A model generated the notes under the pieces. It was not told the DNA's origin. It searched no databases and saw only the letters and a program-made list of their open reading frames with translations. Below are positions 49,404 through 58,884 of a stretch of 64,000 nucleotides of DNA, piece by piece. The DNA is from CALLVY01 sp937899855 (GTDB lineage: Bacteria > Bacteroidota > Bacteroidia > Chitinophagales > Saprospiraceae). A program made the position numbers and the translations under genes. Positions within the stretch are counted from its first letter, which is position 1. Every line of letters starts with the position of its first letter. Location: positions 6,264-70,263 of the forward strand of contig JBCBQC010000023.1 of assembly GCA_039820405.1 (NCBI GenBank). The letters are read 5' to 3'.

Positions 49404-52304
49404 ATGGTTTTGCCGCGTCTGTATTTCTTCCTCCTTTGGGTAGGGCTGTTTTCTTTGGAGAGCAGTGCCCAGCAATACCAGTTGAATACCCTCAATATTT
49501 ACGAAGGTTTTTCGAAGGGCCTGGTCAAGGACATCGTCACCGATGACCTGGGCATGGTGTGGCTGGCTACCGATGAGGGGCTGGTACACTTCGACGGGGA
49601 GGGCGCTCGTTTTTACAAGGACGAGCTGGCCGGTGGCTTTGCCAAACGCCTCCTCAAACGACAGGATGGATCGCTACTGGTGGCCTACGACCGGGGAGTC
49701 ACCGAAATCGTCAGTCGGCCCGATACGGTCCTCTTCCGCCAGTTGCTCCTGGGAGAGTCCTACCACACTACCGAACGGCTCTTTTACCCCAAATCGCTCT
49801 ACGAAACGCGGGAGGGTGAGCTGTGGATCGGCGAAAACCAAGCCATGGTCCGCTACATCGAGGGGGGCATCATTCGCAAGTACCGGTTCCCCCGTGCCGA
49901 CCAAAGCGACAATATTTTCCACAATTTTTCTCCCGCCGAAGACAGTACCGGCCGGCTGTGGGTCTTTTCCTTTACCGGCAACCTGTACCATTTCGACCCG
50001 GAGGGAAACCGTTTTGTGGGGGTAGAACTCGACTGTGACATCGACGAGGTGAGTGCCTTGATCGCTGTCGATGGCAATCGCCTCTGGGCCACGGCCCACA
50101 ATGGGGTCTTCGAAATTGAGGTGGCCGGCGAGTCGGTCGTTGCCTGTAGACGGATTCCGGGAGTCGATAGAATTTCCTGCGGGATTCGGGTCAATCAGAA
50201 GAGCATTTACGTGGGGACTTGGGACCAGGGCCTGTACTATTACGCCCTCGACCGGCCGGAGTTGGGTTGGGAGCGGCTGCGTTCGCTGCCCTTTGACCAG
50301 GTGGTGGGCTTGAGCTATGATCATCAAAATGGACTGTGGGTGGGGGGCAACGATAACATTGCCTTACTGACGCCTACCTTTTTTAAGACTTACCAGTTTG
50401 ACCTGGCTGAGGTCCCGGTGGAGGCCATCCAGGTACGTCCCGATTCCAGCCTGCTCATCGGTAGTGCCGATCAGTTGTACCGGCTCCAGAAAGTGGCGGG
50501 AGAATGGGAAGTTGGCGATCCGCTGGACTTGGGGGACGTACTGCCCACCGCTTTGTACCTCGATGCGGATACCCTCTGGCTCGGCACCTTCCGGGGCGAG
50601 CTGTGGCGCAGTATCGGGGGGGCGGTACCGGGCGACTTGGTCGATACCATTCCCCGTTCTTCAAAGGCCATTACCTCCATCACCAAGGACCGCCGGGGCA
50701 ACCTGTGGATTGCGGGAAACGGGCGTGCGGGCCTGGTCCAACGAAGCCCGGAGGGGCGGTACCGTTTTTTTAGGGAGGGGGGCTTGCGCAACTGTCGGGT
50801 CGTATTGGAGTTGCCAAACGGTTTGGTGGTGGCGGCGGGGGGCTACCGGGAAAGCTATTTGTTTTATTTCGATCCCGGCCAGGATAAATTTATCGACCTC
50901 AGCGTGCCCTTTCCCTTTCCGGTCAGCAAGAACTTTGTGGTGGAGGACCTATCGACACGGGATGGCAGTGCGCTCCTGCTGGCGACTTCGGATGGTTTGC
51001 TGGAATACAGCCTATCGGCGGGCAAGCGCGATGAAAGTAAAATCTCGCGGGCCGACCTCATCAAGGTGCCCGTGGACGAGCCGGTACGGGCCATCACCCG
51101 GACGAACGATGGCACATTTTGGATTGCCACAACGAGCGGCCTACTGGCTTACAATGGGCAGCAGGCCCTTCGCTTTGACAAGAATAGTGGACTTCCGAGC
51201 AACAATTTGACCTACCGCGGGCTCCAACTCGATTACGAGCAAAACCTCTGGGTGGCCACCTCTACCGGTCTGGCCCTGTTTCGCAAAAATAGCGTCAACG
51301 ACAATTTTACCCCCCAGCCCCTACTCCGCTCCCTACGGGTCGACAAACGGGTGGTCGATTACACGGTGGGGGCTGACGAACTCAAAATTCCCTACCAAGC
51401 CCCCCTGGAGATCAACTTCCAAAGCCTCTCCTACCCCACCAACAAACTGCGTTACCAAACGCGCATCCTGGAGGTAAATGAGCAATGGTCCGAGCCCGGT
51501 ACCGCCCCCTACACCCTCCTTTCGGGTCTTCCCGGTGGCCGGTACACCTTCCAGGTGCGGGCCCAGCAGCAGGGCGGCTACCGCTGGAGCAGTCCCCAAA
51601 GTCTGGCCTTTCGGGTGACTCGCCCCTGGTACCACAGCGGGTGGGCCATCATCTCCTTATTCGTCGTCATCCTCGGGATTTTTTACGCCCTGGCCCGCCT
51701 GTACAATTGGACCCTCATCCAGCAAAACGAGCGGCTGGAGGGCATCATCCGGGAGCGAACGGCCGAAATCAAGGCCCAACAGACCGAGCTCATCGAGCAA
51801 AAGAACCAAATCATCGAACAAAATGAGCGTTTTCGCATTTTAAAAGAGCAACAGTTGCAGCAGGAGATCGACTACCAGGACAAACGGCTGACGACCTACA
51901 CCCTGCACCTGATGCAAAAAAACGAAGCACTTAAAGAGTTACGCCAAAAAATATTCAGCAGTCTCCGCAGTAAGGATCGGGCCAAAATCAGCCCGGCGGA
52001 GCTCAACTCCTTCCTCTCGCTGATCGACTTCAGCTTTCACAAGGACCGGGAGTGGGAAAACTTCAAGCTGTACTTCGAAAAGGTCCACGTGGGCTTTTTT
52101 GAAAACCTCAAGCAGCAGTACCCGGAGCTGAGTTTGTTGGAGCTGCGGCACTGCGCCCTGATCCGGCTCAATCTGAGCATTTCGGAAACGGCGACCATCC
52201 TCGGAATCTCCGCCGAGAGTGTCAAAACGGCCCGTTTTCGAATGCGTAAAAAGATGACCCTGGCCTCCCAGCCCGAGATGATCGAGGCGATCATGCGGAT
52301 TTAG
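49404..52304 (+). CDS. Membrane-spanning propeller sensor with LuxR-type HTH
   Basis: The 966-residue protein senses in the periplasm and binds DNA in the cytoplasm. It has a signal peptide (LPRLYFFLLWVGLFSLESSAQQ), propeller repeats (GLVKDIVTDDLGMVWLATDEGLVHFDG and many later copies), a Y_Y_Y domain near 680-735, one membrane helix near 745-765 (GWAIISLFVVILGIFYALARL), a cytoplasmic coiled coil (about 770-840) and a C-terminal LuxR-type helix-turn-helix (LNLSISETATILGISAESVKTARFRMRKK). There is no kinase or receiver domain. It lies directly before susC, so it is probably the maltodextrin-responsive activator of that locus, a role SusR plays in Bacteroides. The ATG at 49404 is chosen; a TTG lies six bases earlier. 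Confidence 0.92.
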   Translation: MVLPRLYFFLLWVGLFSLESSAQQYQLNTLNIYEGFSKGLVKDIVTDDLGMVWLATDEGLVHFDGEGARFYKDELAGGFAKRLLKRQDGSLLVAYDRGVTEIVSRPDTVLFRQLLLGESYHTTERLFYPKSLYETREGELWIGENQAMVRYIEGGIIRKYRFPRADQSDNIFHNFSPAEDSTGRLWVFSFTGNLYHFDPEGNRFVGVELDCDIDEVSALIAVDGNRLWATAHNGVFEIEVAGESVVACRRIPGVDRISCGIRVNQKSIYVGTWDQGLYYYALDRPELGWERLRSLPFDQVVGLSYDHQNGLWVGGNDNIALLTPTFFKTYQFDLAEVPVEAIQVRPDSSLLIGSADQLYRLQKVAGEWEVGDPLDLGDVLPTALYLDADTLWLGTFRGELWRSIGGAVPGDLVDTIPRSSKAITSITKDRRGNLWIAGNGRAGLVQRSPEGRYRFFREGGLRNCRVVLELPNGLVVAAGGYRESYLFYFDPGQDKFIDLSVPFPFPVSKNFVVEDLSTRDGSALLLATSDGLLEYSLSAGKRDESKISRADLIKVPVDEPVRAITRTNDGTFWIATTSGLLAYNGQQALRFDKNSGLPSNNLTYRGLQLDYEQNLWVATSTGLALFRKNSVNDNFTPQPLLRSLRVDKRVVDYTVGADELKIPYQAPLEINFQSLSYPTNKLRYQTRILEVNEQWSEPGTAPYTLLSGLPGGRYTFQVRAQQQGGYRWSSPQSLAFRVTRPWYHSGWAIISLFVVILGIFYALARLYNWTLIQQNERLEGIIRERTAEIKAQQTELIEQKNQIIEQNERFRILKEQQLQQEIDYQDKRLTTYTLHLMQKNEALKELRQKIFSSLRSKDRAKISPAELNSFLSLIDFSFHKDREWENFKLYFEKVHVGFFENLKQQYPELSLLELRHCALIRLNLSISETATILGISAESVKTARFRMRKKMTLASQPEMIEAIMRI

Positions 52305-52405
52305 TCCAATTTCTTCAAATTTGTTAAAAAACTGATTGCCAGTCAGTTAAACCAATCTGTCAACTTTTTGTACCGGTCATTTTTGTGGGGAAAGCGCCAA
52401 TAAAA

Positions 52406-52436
52406 TTGGTGGCTAGCCATTCAGATATTATTTTTG
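52406..52436 (+). promoter_or_regulatory. Promoter of the susCDE operon
   Basis: TTG (52406-52408) and TATTTTTG (52429-52436) are separated by 20 bases, the best match to the Bacteroidota -33/-7 consensus in the window. It leaves a leader of about 125 bases before susC. Confidence 0.65.
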
Positions 52437-52569
52437 GTAAACGCATTAGCGGCCAAATTATCCTTTCCATTTTGCCGTAATACATTCTAAAACATTGGTA
52501 TAGAAAATTTCCACAATTGTATCTCGCAATTGTTGGATGCTGCTTTGTATGCCACGTAACTCTTTCTGT

Positions 52570-55527
52570 ATGTACTTAAAAAATAACAAATTACTACAAG
52601 GCCTAGCGGTGTTCCTGCTGCTGCTACTCGTCGCAGGGCCGCTCTCCGCCCAGCGGAGTATCAGTGGCTCGGTGACCGATGAAAACTCCGGTGAGCCACT
52701 CATCGGTGCCAACATCCTCATCGTGGGAATGAGCGCAGGCACCGCTACCGATTTCGATGGGAATTTTACCCTCGACATCCCCGAAGACGCTTCCGAATTG
52801 CAAATTTCTTACACTGGCTACGCCGAAAAAGTGGTGCCCCTGACCGCTTCCAATGCCTACGCCATTACCATGACCGAGGGCGCCCTCCTCGATGAGGTGG
52901 TGGTGATTGGTTACGGTACCGTAAAGCGGGAAGACGCCACGGGCTCCTTACAGCAGGTAAATGCGGAGGATTTCAACCGCGGTGCGATTACCTCTCCCCA
53001 GGAATTGCTGGCCGGAAAGGTGGCCGGGGTGCAGATTACCACTCCCGGTGATCCCGGTGGAAAGTCCATCATCCGCATCCGGGGAGGCTCCTCCCTCAGT
53101 GCCTCCAACGAGCCACTGATCGTAATCGACGGAGTGCCCGTGGCCAACGACGATGTATCGGGAGCCCGTAACCCGCTCAACGTCATCAATCCCAACGATA
53201 TCGAGAGCATCACGGTGCTCAAAGACGCCTCGGCAACCGCTATCTACGGATCGCGGGCATCCAATGGAGTCATCCTGGTGACCACCAAAAGGGGCAGCCT
53301 GGGTCGCAAGTTTTCGGTGGATTACAACGGCTCCGTCTCGGTCAGTACGGTCCAACGGACGCTGGACGTGCTCTCGGCTTCGGAGTACCGTGGCCTGATC
53401 GAGCAACGCTTTGACGAAGGACACCCCGCCCGCTCCCTGCTCGGCGATGCCGATACCGACTGGCAGGACGTCATCTACCAACAAGCCATCGGCCAGGACC
53501 ACAACCTGAGCTTTTCCGGTGGACTTGGTCCCGTCCCCTACCGCCTGTCGCTGGGCCTGTCCGACAAGGAAGGGATCGTACAAACCGATCAATTTAGCCG
53601 ACAGACCCTGGCGCTGAACTTGAACCCCGGTTTTATGGACAATACGCTCCAAGTTAACCTGAGTGGTAAGATCATGAACGTCAACAACCGTTTTGCGGAC
53701 AAGGGAGCCATTGGGGCGGCCGTCTCCTTTGACCCCACCCAACCGGTGCTGGACAGCGAAAGTCCCTACGGTGGCTACTACACCTGGTTACAGGACAGTC
53801 TGCCCAATACCATTGCCACCAAGAATCCGTTGGCTCTACTGGAGCAAAAGAACAACCGCGCTTCGGTATTCCGCTATATCCTGGGTGGTCAGATCGATTA
53901 CCGCTTTCCCTTTCTCCCCGATTTGCGGGCCAATTTGAACCTGGCCTACGATTATTCCAAGGGAGAGGGTACCGAAGATACGCCCGCCAATGCGTCCTTC
54001 CAGTTCTCGGATGGGGGATTGGACAAGGAATACGAGCAGGTCAAACGCAACGAATTGCTGGAATTTTACCTCAATTACGGCAAGGACTTTGGCGGTTCTT
54101 CGCTCAACGTGATGGGGGGCTATTCCTGGCAGCGTTTCTTTAAGGATTTCTACGAATTTGCCACCAACGTAGCCGGTACCGAGGTTATCACCCCGGAAAA
54201 GCGCGATCCCAAAGAAAACTACCTGATTTCGCTGTTCGGGCGGGTCAACTACTCGATCCAGGACCGCTACCTGATTACGGCTACCCTGCGTCGGGACGGC
54301 ACTTCGCGCTTCTCGCCGGACAACCGTTGGGGCTTGTTCCCCGCCGCGGCCCTGGCCTGGAAGGTGGTGGACAACGACGCTCCCCGGGGGCCACTGTCGA
54401 ACCTCAAACTCCGCGTGGGTTGGGGGGTAACGGGCCAACAGGACCTCAACGAGGATTTCTATCCCTACCTGCCCCGCTACGTCGCCAGCCAGGAGAACGC
54501 CGAATACCAATTTGGCGACAGCACCTACACCACGCTGCGTCCCAGTGGCTACGACATCAACCTAAAGTGGGAGGAGACCACGACCTACAACATCGGAGTG
54601 GACTTTGGCTTGTACCAGGACCGCATCACCGGTTCGTTGGAAGTGTACCAACGCGATACGCGGGACCTGTTGAACTTTATCAACGTCCCCGCCGGCTCGA
54701 ACCTGACCAACTTCATCAACACCAACGTGGGTGACCTCACCAACCGCGGGGTGGAATTTTCCATCAACACCATTCCGATTCAGAAGGAAAACTTCCGCTG
54801 GGAGCTGGGGGTCAACCTCACCGCCAACCAGAACGAAATTACGCGACTCACCGCAACGGAAGATCCCAACTATGTCGGCGTAGCTACCGGAGGCATTTCC
54901 GGTGGGGTGGGCAACAACATCCAGCTGCACAGCGTCGGAGCGCCCGCCAACTCTTTCTACGTCTTCGAACAGGTGTACGACGACCAAGGCCTTCCCGTGG
55001 AGGGACTGTACGTCGATCGCAATGGCGACGGCCAGATCACCCCGGACGATCGCTACCTCTTTGAGAATCCCGCACCGGACGTGTTCTTTGGCTTTACGAC
55101 GGCGCTGAGTTACAAGAACTTTGAGCTTTCGATGGCCGGACGGGCCGCCCTCGGCAACCACGTGTACGACAATACCCTGTCGCTCCTGGGGAATTACAAC
55201 TCGCTGTACAACAGCACCAATTACCTGGAAAACATCCACGCCAACTACGCGTCGATCGACTTTTCGGTCCCCCAGTTCTTTAGCGACCACTTTATCCGCA
55301 ATGGGTCTTTCCTCCGGATCGACCACATCACCCTGACCTACACCCTGCCGAAACTCTTTGAGAAGCTGCGCTTTGCCCAGGTTTTCGCCACGGTTCAGAA
55401 CCCCGTGCTGGTTACTCAGTACCCCGGAATTGACCCCGAAATTTTGGAAAAGGACAACTACGGAATCGACAAGAACGTCTACCCGCGTTCGCGGACGATC
55501 CTCTTTGGCCTGAACATTAATTTGTAA
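52570..55527 (+). CDS. susC: SusC-type TonB-linked outer-membrane transporter
   Basis: The 985-residue transporter imports bound oligosaccharides together with SusD. The ATG at 52570 (MYLKNNKLLQGLAVFLLLLLV) leads into a signal peptide ending PLSAQ; upstream in-frame starts at 52537 and 52549 are possible. A carboxypeptidase-like N-terminal domain (ISGSVTDENSGEPLIGANILIVGMSAGTATDFDGNFTLDIP), a TonB-plug (VVVIGYGTVKREDATGSL, IRIRGGSSLSASNEPLIVIDGV) and a barrel ending in FGLNINL follow. The sequence pattern and neighbours (starch-type SusD, SusE, GH13) indicate alpha-glucan uptake. Confidence 0.96.
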   Translation: MYLKNNKLLQGLAVFLLLLLVAGPLSAQRSISGSVTDENSGEPLIGANILIVGMSAGTATDFDGNFTLDIPEDASELQISYTGYAEKVVPLTASNAYAITMTEGALLDEVVVIGYGTVKREDATGSLQQVNAEDFNRGAITSPQELLAGKVAGVQITTPGDPGGKSIIRIRGGSSLSASNEPLIVIDGVPVANDDVSGARNPLNVINPNDIESITVLKDASATAIYGSRASNGVILVTTKRGSLGRKFSVDYNGSVSVSTVQRTLDVLSASEYRGLIEQRFDEGHPARSLLGDADTDWQDVIYQQAIGQDHNLSFSGGLGPVPYRLSLGLSDKEGIVQTDQFSRQTLALNLNPGFMDNTLQVNLSGKIMNVNNRFADKGAIGAAVSFDPTQPVLDSESPYGGYYTWLQDSLPNTIATKNPLALLEQKNNRASVFRYILGGQIDYRFPFLPDLRANLNLAYDYSKGEGTEDTPANASFQFSDGGLDKEYEQVKRNELLEFYLNYGKDFGGSSLNVMGGYSWQRFFKDFYEFATNVAGTEVITPEKRDPKENYLISLFGRVNYSIQDRYLITATLRRDGTSRFSPDNRWGLFPAAALAWKVVDNDAPRGPLSNLKLRVGWGVTGQQDLNEDFYPYLPRYVASQENAEYQFGDSTYTTLRPSGYDINLKWEETTTYNIGVDFGLYQDRITGSLEVYQRDTRDLLNFINVPAGSNLTNFINTNVGDLTNRGVEFSINTIPIQKENFRWELGVNLTANQNEITRLTATEDPNYVGVATGGISGGVGNNIQLHSVGAPANSFYVFEQVYDDQGLPVEGLYVDRNGDGQITPDDRYLFENPAPDVFFGFTTALSYKNFELSMAGRAALGNHVYDNTLSLLGNYNSLYNSTNYLENIHANYASIDFSVPQFFSDHFIRNGSFLRIDHITLTYTLPKLFEKLRFAQVFATVQNPVLVTQYPGIDPEILEKDNYGIDKNVYPRSRTILFGLNINL

Positions 55528-55548
55528 GCTATAAATCAAAAGTGAATC

Positions 55549-57747
55549 ATGAACTTCAATCAACTATATCGCCCCTTCGCACTACTGGCACTGGGAATGG
55601 TTCTGGTCTTTAGCTCTTGTTTCAACGACCTCAACACCGTTCCGATCGATGAGGACGAGATCACTTCCGCCGTCGTCTACGACTCGCCGGAAGCCTACAA
55701 GCAAGTGCTGGCCAAACTCTACGCCGGCTTGGCCGTCAGCGGTCAGGAAGGCCCCGCGGGCAATCCCGACATCAACGGTATCGACGAGGGTTTTTCGACC
55801 TACTTGCGCCAGTACTGGAAGGCCCAGGAACTGTCGACCGACGAGGCCGTCATCGCCTGGAACGATGGCAACATCCACGATTACCACGAGCAGGATTGGG
55901 ATTCCCAAAACGAGTTTATCACCGCCATGTACTACCGGATTTACTACCAAATCCCCCTGTGCAACGAGTTCCTGCGCGAGACGACCGACGAGAAGTTGGA
56001 CGAGCGGGGCATCGATCAGGCCACCCGGAGCGACATTGTCTTTTACCGAGCGGAAGCACGTTTTTTGCGGGCTCTGAGCTACTGGCACGCCCTGGACATG
56101 TTCCGCAACGTACCCTTCATCACGGAGGAAGACGAAGTGGGGTCCTTCTTTCCCGAGCGGACCACGGCGCCCGAGCTGTTTGAATACATCGAGTCGGAGC
56201 TACTGGCGGTTGAAGGCCAGCTGATGGCTCCCCGTCAGAACGAATACGGCCGGGCCGATCAAGCGGCCGCCTGGATGGTGCTCGCCAAATTGTACCTCAA
56301 CGCGCAGGTCTACGTGGGCAGCGATCGGAATACGGACTGCATCACCTACTGCAAGCGAATTCTGGACGCTGGCTTTAGCCTGGATCCCGACTACGGCCAC
56401 ATGTTTATGGCCGACAACCACACTTCGGAAGAAATCATCTTCCCCATTGCTTTTGACGGTTTGTCGACCCGGACCTGGGGGGGCATGACCTTTGTCATCC
56501 ACGCGGCCATCGGCGGTACGATGGATGCGGGCTCCTTTGGTATGGACGGGGGTTGGGGAGGTACCCGGACGACCAGTGCTTTGGTGGAGAAATTCCCCAG
56601 TACGGGGCAGAATACCCTGGTGGCGCCCAACGAGGGCAGTGCCTATCCCGATCTGCACGTTCCTGGTTCTTACCAGGGCTGGAACCCCGAGGATGAGAAC
56701 ACGGTCATTGCCTCGGTCAACGACGATGGCAACTACGAGGGCTACCTGTACTTTGCCGAAGCGGGTGCTTTCAAAATTACCGATGGTCCCTCCTGGGATG
56801 TCGCTTGGGGAGACAGCGACGGCGACGGCATCCTCGAACTCGGTGGCAACGACATCAGCGTGGCCGAGCCCGGATTCTACCGTTTGGCCGTCAACCTAAA
56901 CGACCTCAGCTACCGCATCGACAAGACCGAGTGGGGCCTGATCGGATCGGCGACGCCCGGTGGTTGGGATGCGGATACCGACATGAGCTACGATGTGGAG
57001 GAAGGCGCCTGGACGCTCCGGGTCGACCTGGAGCAGGGAGCGGTAAAATTCCGCGCCAACGACGGTTGGGACCTCAACTTTGGTGACGACGGAGCGGATG
57101 CCCTGCTCGAACTCAACGGGGGCGACATCAGCATTCCCTCGAAGGGAACCTACCTGTTCAAACTCTACCTGGACAAGCCCGATTATACCTACGCCATCGA
57201 AATCCCCGCGCTCGATACGCGCGCCATGTTCCACACCGATGGACAGACGCTGGACATCAACGACGTATCGCTATTCAACGAAGGCTACGCCATTACGAAG
57301 TATACCAACGTAGATTCGGACGGCAATGTGGGATCGGATTTGACCTTTCCCGACACCGACTTTCCGATGTTCCGCCTGGCGGACGTTCACCTGATGCTCG
57401 CCGAGGCCGTAGTCCGGGGAGGTGCGGGATCGAGTCGGTCCGAAGCCTTGGATGCGGTCAATGCGGTCATCGAACGGGCTTACGGCGGCAGTGCGGGCAA
57501 CAACATCACCGATGCCGATTTGACCCTCGACTTTTTGATCGACGAGCGCGCCCGGGAATTGTACTGGGAGTGCCACCGTCGGACGGATTTGATCCGCTTT
57601 GGCAAATTTAGCGATACCAACTACCTGTGGCCCCTCAAGGGGGGAGCACCGGAAGGGGTGGCGGTCAGCCAAATCTTCGATGTCTTTCCCATTCCTTCGG
57701 CCGACCTGGGTGCCAATCCCAATCTGCGGCAAAACGATGGGTATTAA
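55549..57747 (+). CDS. susD: SusD-type starch-binding lipoprotein with inserted SusE-like modules
   Basis: The 732-residue lipoprotein (lipobox VFSSC) captures oligosaccharide at the cell surface above SusC. The N-terminal 350 residues and the C-terminal part from about 555 resemble starch-type SusD (LRQYWKAQELSTDEAVIAWND, YYRIYYQIPLCNEFLRET, RAMFHTDGQTLDI, FPMFRLADVHLMLAEA). Relatives are 520-560 residues long. The excess is one block at about 352-554 (56602-57211) holding two SusE/SusF-like beta modules (LHVPGSYQGWNPED, EWGLIGSATPGGWDAD). These closely match the tail of the next gene, with 17 identical bases at 56960-56976 and 58562-58578. The modules may add glycan-binding sites. Confidence 0.93.
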   Translation: MNFNQLYRPFALLALGMVLVFSSCFNDLNTVPIDEDEITSAVVYDSPEAYKQVLAKLYAGLAVSGQEGPAGNPDINGIDEGFSTYLRQYWKAQELSTDEAVIAWNDGNIHDYHEQDWDSQNEFITAMYYRIYYQIPLCNEFLRETTDEKLDERGIDQATRSDIVFYRAEARFLRALSYWHALDMFRNVPFITEEDEVGSFFPERTTAPELFEYIESELLAVEGQLMAPRQNEYGRADQAAAWMVLAKLYLNAQVYVGSDRNTDCITYCKRILDAGFSLDPDYGHMFMADNHTSEEIIFPIAFDGLSTRTWGGMTFVIHAAIGGTMDAGSFGMDGGWGGTRTTSALVEKFPSTGQNTLVAPNEGSAYPDLHVPGSYQGWNPEDENTVIASVNDDGNYEGYLYFAEAGAFKITDGPSWDVAWGDSDGDGILELGGNDISVAEPGFYRLAVNLNDLSYRIDKTEWGLIGSATPGGWDADTDMSYDVEEGAWTLRVDLEQGAVKFRANDGWDLNFGDDGADALLELNGGDISIPSKGTYLFKLYLDKPDYTYAIEIPALDTRAMFHTDGQTLDINDVSLFNEGYAITKYTNVDSDGNVGSDLTFPDTDFPMFRLADVHLMLAEAVVRGGAGSSRSEALDAVNAVIERAYGGSAGNNITDADLTLDFLIDERARELYWECHRRTDLIRFGKFSDTNYLWPLKGGAPEGVAVSQIFDVFPIPSADLGANPNLRQNDGY

Positions 57748-57771
57748 TCACTGTCCAAAAAATTATGTTTG

Positions 57772-58812
57772 ATGAAAAATAGATTGCTTTTGGGTTTCCT
57801 CTGCCTCCTCCTGATTGGAACGGGCTGTGACGACCAAACTTTCGAGCCCGTTTTACAAGCGGGTACTTCGGGTGCCATCACGAGCCCCGGTGGTGAGCTT
57901 CTTTTTGAACTGACCGAAAACAATACGGCCGATATTTTTGGCCCCATCACCTGGACGGCTTCGGAATATGGCTTTGCCGCCGCCGTGACCTACACCGTAG
58001 AGATGGACCTGGCCGGTGGTGATTTTTCCGATCCCGAAATTCTGGGAACCCTCAATGGCGGCACCAGCCTCGAAGACGTGACCAAGGGTGAGCTCAACAA
58101 TATGCTGCTTTCCCGCGGGGTAGCGGGCAACGCCGATGCCGATATCGACATCCGCATCAAGTCGGAAATTGCCGACGATGTGGCGCCGCTCTATTCCGAC
58201 ATCGTCACCCTCGGCGTTCGCACCTTTAGGGCGGCCGTGGAGTACCCCAAACTCCAAGTACCGGGTGACTACCAGGAATGGATGCCCGAAAATACCGAGA
58301 CCGTCCTCCGCGAGCGCAATGACGATTTGATTTTCGACGGTTACCTCTATTTCCCCAATCCCACTACGGAGTACAAGATCACGCAGGGTTTTAGCTGGGA
58401 TACCAACTGGGGGGACAATGGGGCCGACGGTACGCTCGATCCGGGTGGCGACAACATTCCCGCTGCGGGGGAGGGCCTGTACCGGATCAACGTCAACCTG
58501 GAGGATCTGACCTACACCGCGGTCAAAACCGATTGGGGGCTGATTGGCTCGGCCACGCCCAGTGGTTGGGATGCGGATCAAGACATGACTTACAATGCCG
58601 AAAAAGGCACCTGGTCGATTACCCTAGACTTGGTCGCGGGAGAATTAAAATTCCGGGCCAACGACGCTTGGGACATCGACTTGGGCGACGACGATACGAA
58701 CGGGGTACTCGAATACGGGGGGACCAATATTCCGATCGCCAGCGATGGCAACTACACGATCGAATTGGTGCTCAACAGTTCGGACTACACCTACGACATT
58801 ACCAAAAACTAG
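57772..58812 (+). CDS. susE: SusE-type outer-membrane glycan-binding lipoprotein
   Basis: The 346-residue lipoprotein (lipobox LLIGTGC) has an N-terminal SusE domain (GELLFELTENNTADIFGPITWTASEYGFAAAVTYTVEMDLAG) and two C-terminal SusE/F beta modules (LQVPGDYQEWMPEN, then DWGLIGSATPSGWDAD ending DYTYDITKN). It probably holds starch fragments at the surface for SusCD. The start is the ATG at 57772, 24 bases after susD; a TTG directly before it is ignored. A terminator follows. Confidence 0.93.
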   Translation: MKNRLLLGFLCLLLIGTGCDDQTFEPVLQAGTSGAITSPGGELLFELTENNTADIFGPITWTASEYGFAAAVTYTVEMDLAGGDFSDPEILGTLNGGTSLEDVTKGELNNMLLSRGVAGNADADIDIRIKSEIADDVAPLYSDIVTLGVRTFRAAVEYPKLQVPGDYQEWMPENTETVLRERNDDLIFDGYLYFPNPTTEYKITQGFSWDTNWGDNGADGTLDPGGDNIPAAGEGLYRINVNLEDLTYTAVKTDWGLIGSATPSGWDADQDMTYNAEKGTWSITLDLVAGELKFRANDAWDIDLGDDDTNGVLEYGGTNIPIASDGNYTIELVLNSSDYTYDITKN

Positions 58813-58832
58813 TTAAATACGCTTGTCATTTC

Positions 58833-58866
58833 AAAGAGCCTTTCTTCACGGGAAGGCTCTTTTTTT
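58833..58866 (+). terminator. Rho-independent terminator after susE
   Basis: AAAGAGCCTT (58833-58842) pairs with AAGGCTCTTT (58853-58862) around a short loop and runs into six T on the plus strand. The amylase gene starts only 19 bases later, so this may set a lower expression level for it. Confidence 0.88.
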
Positions 58867-58884
58867 AAGCACCAATCAATTCCA

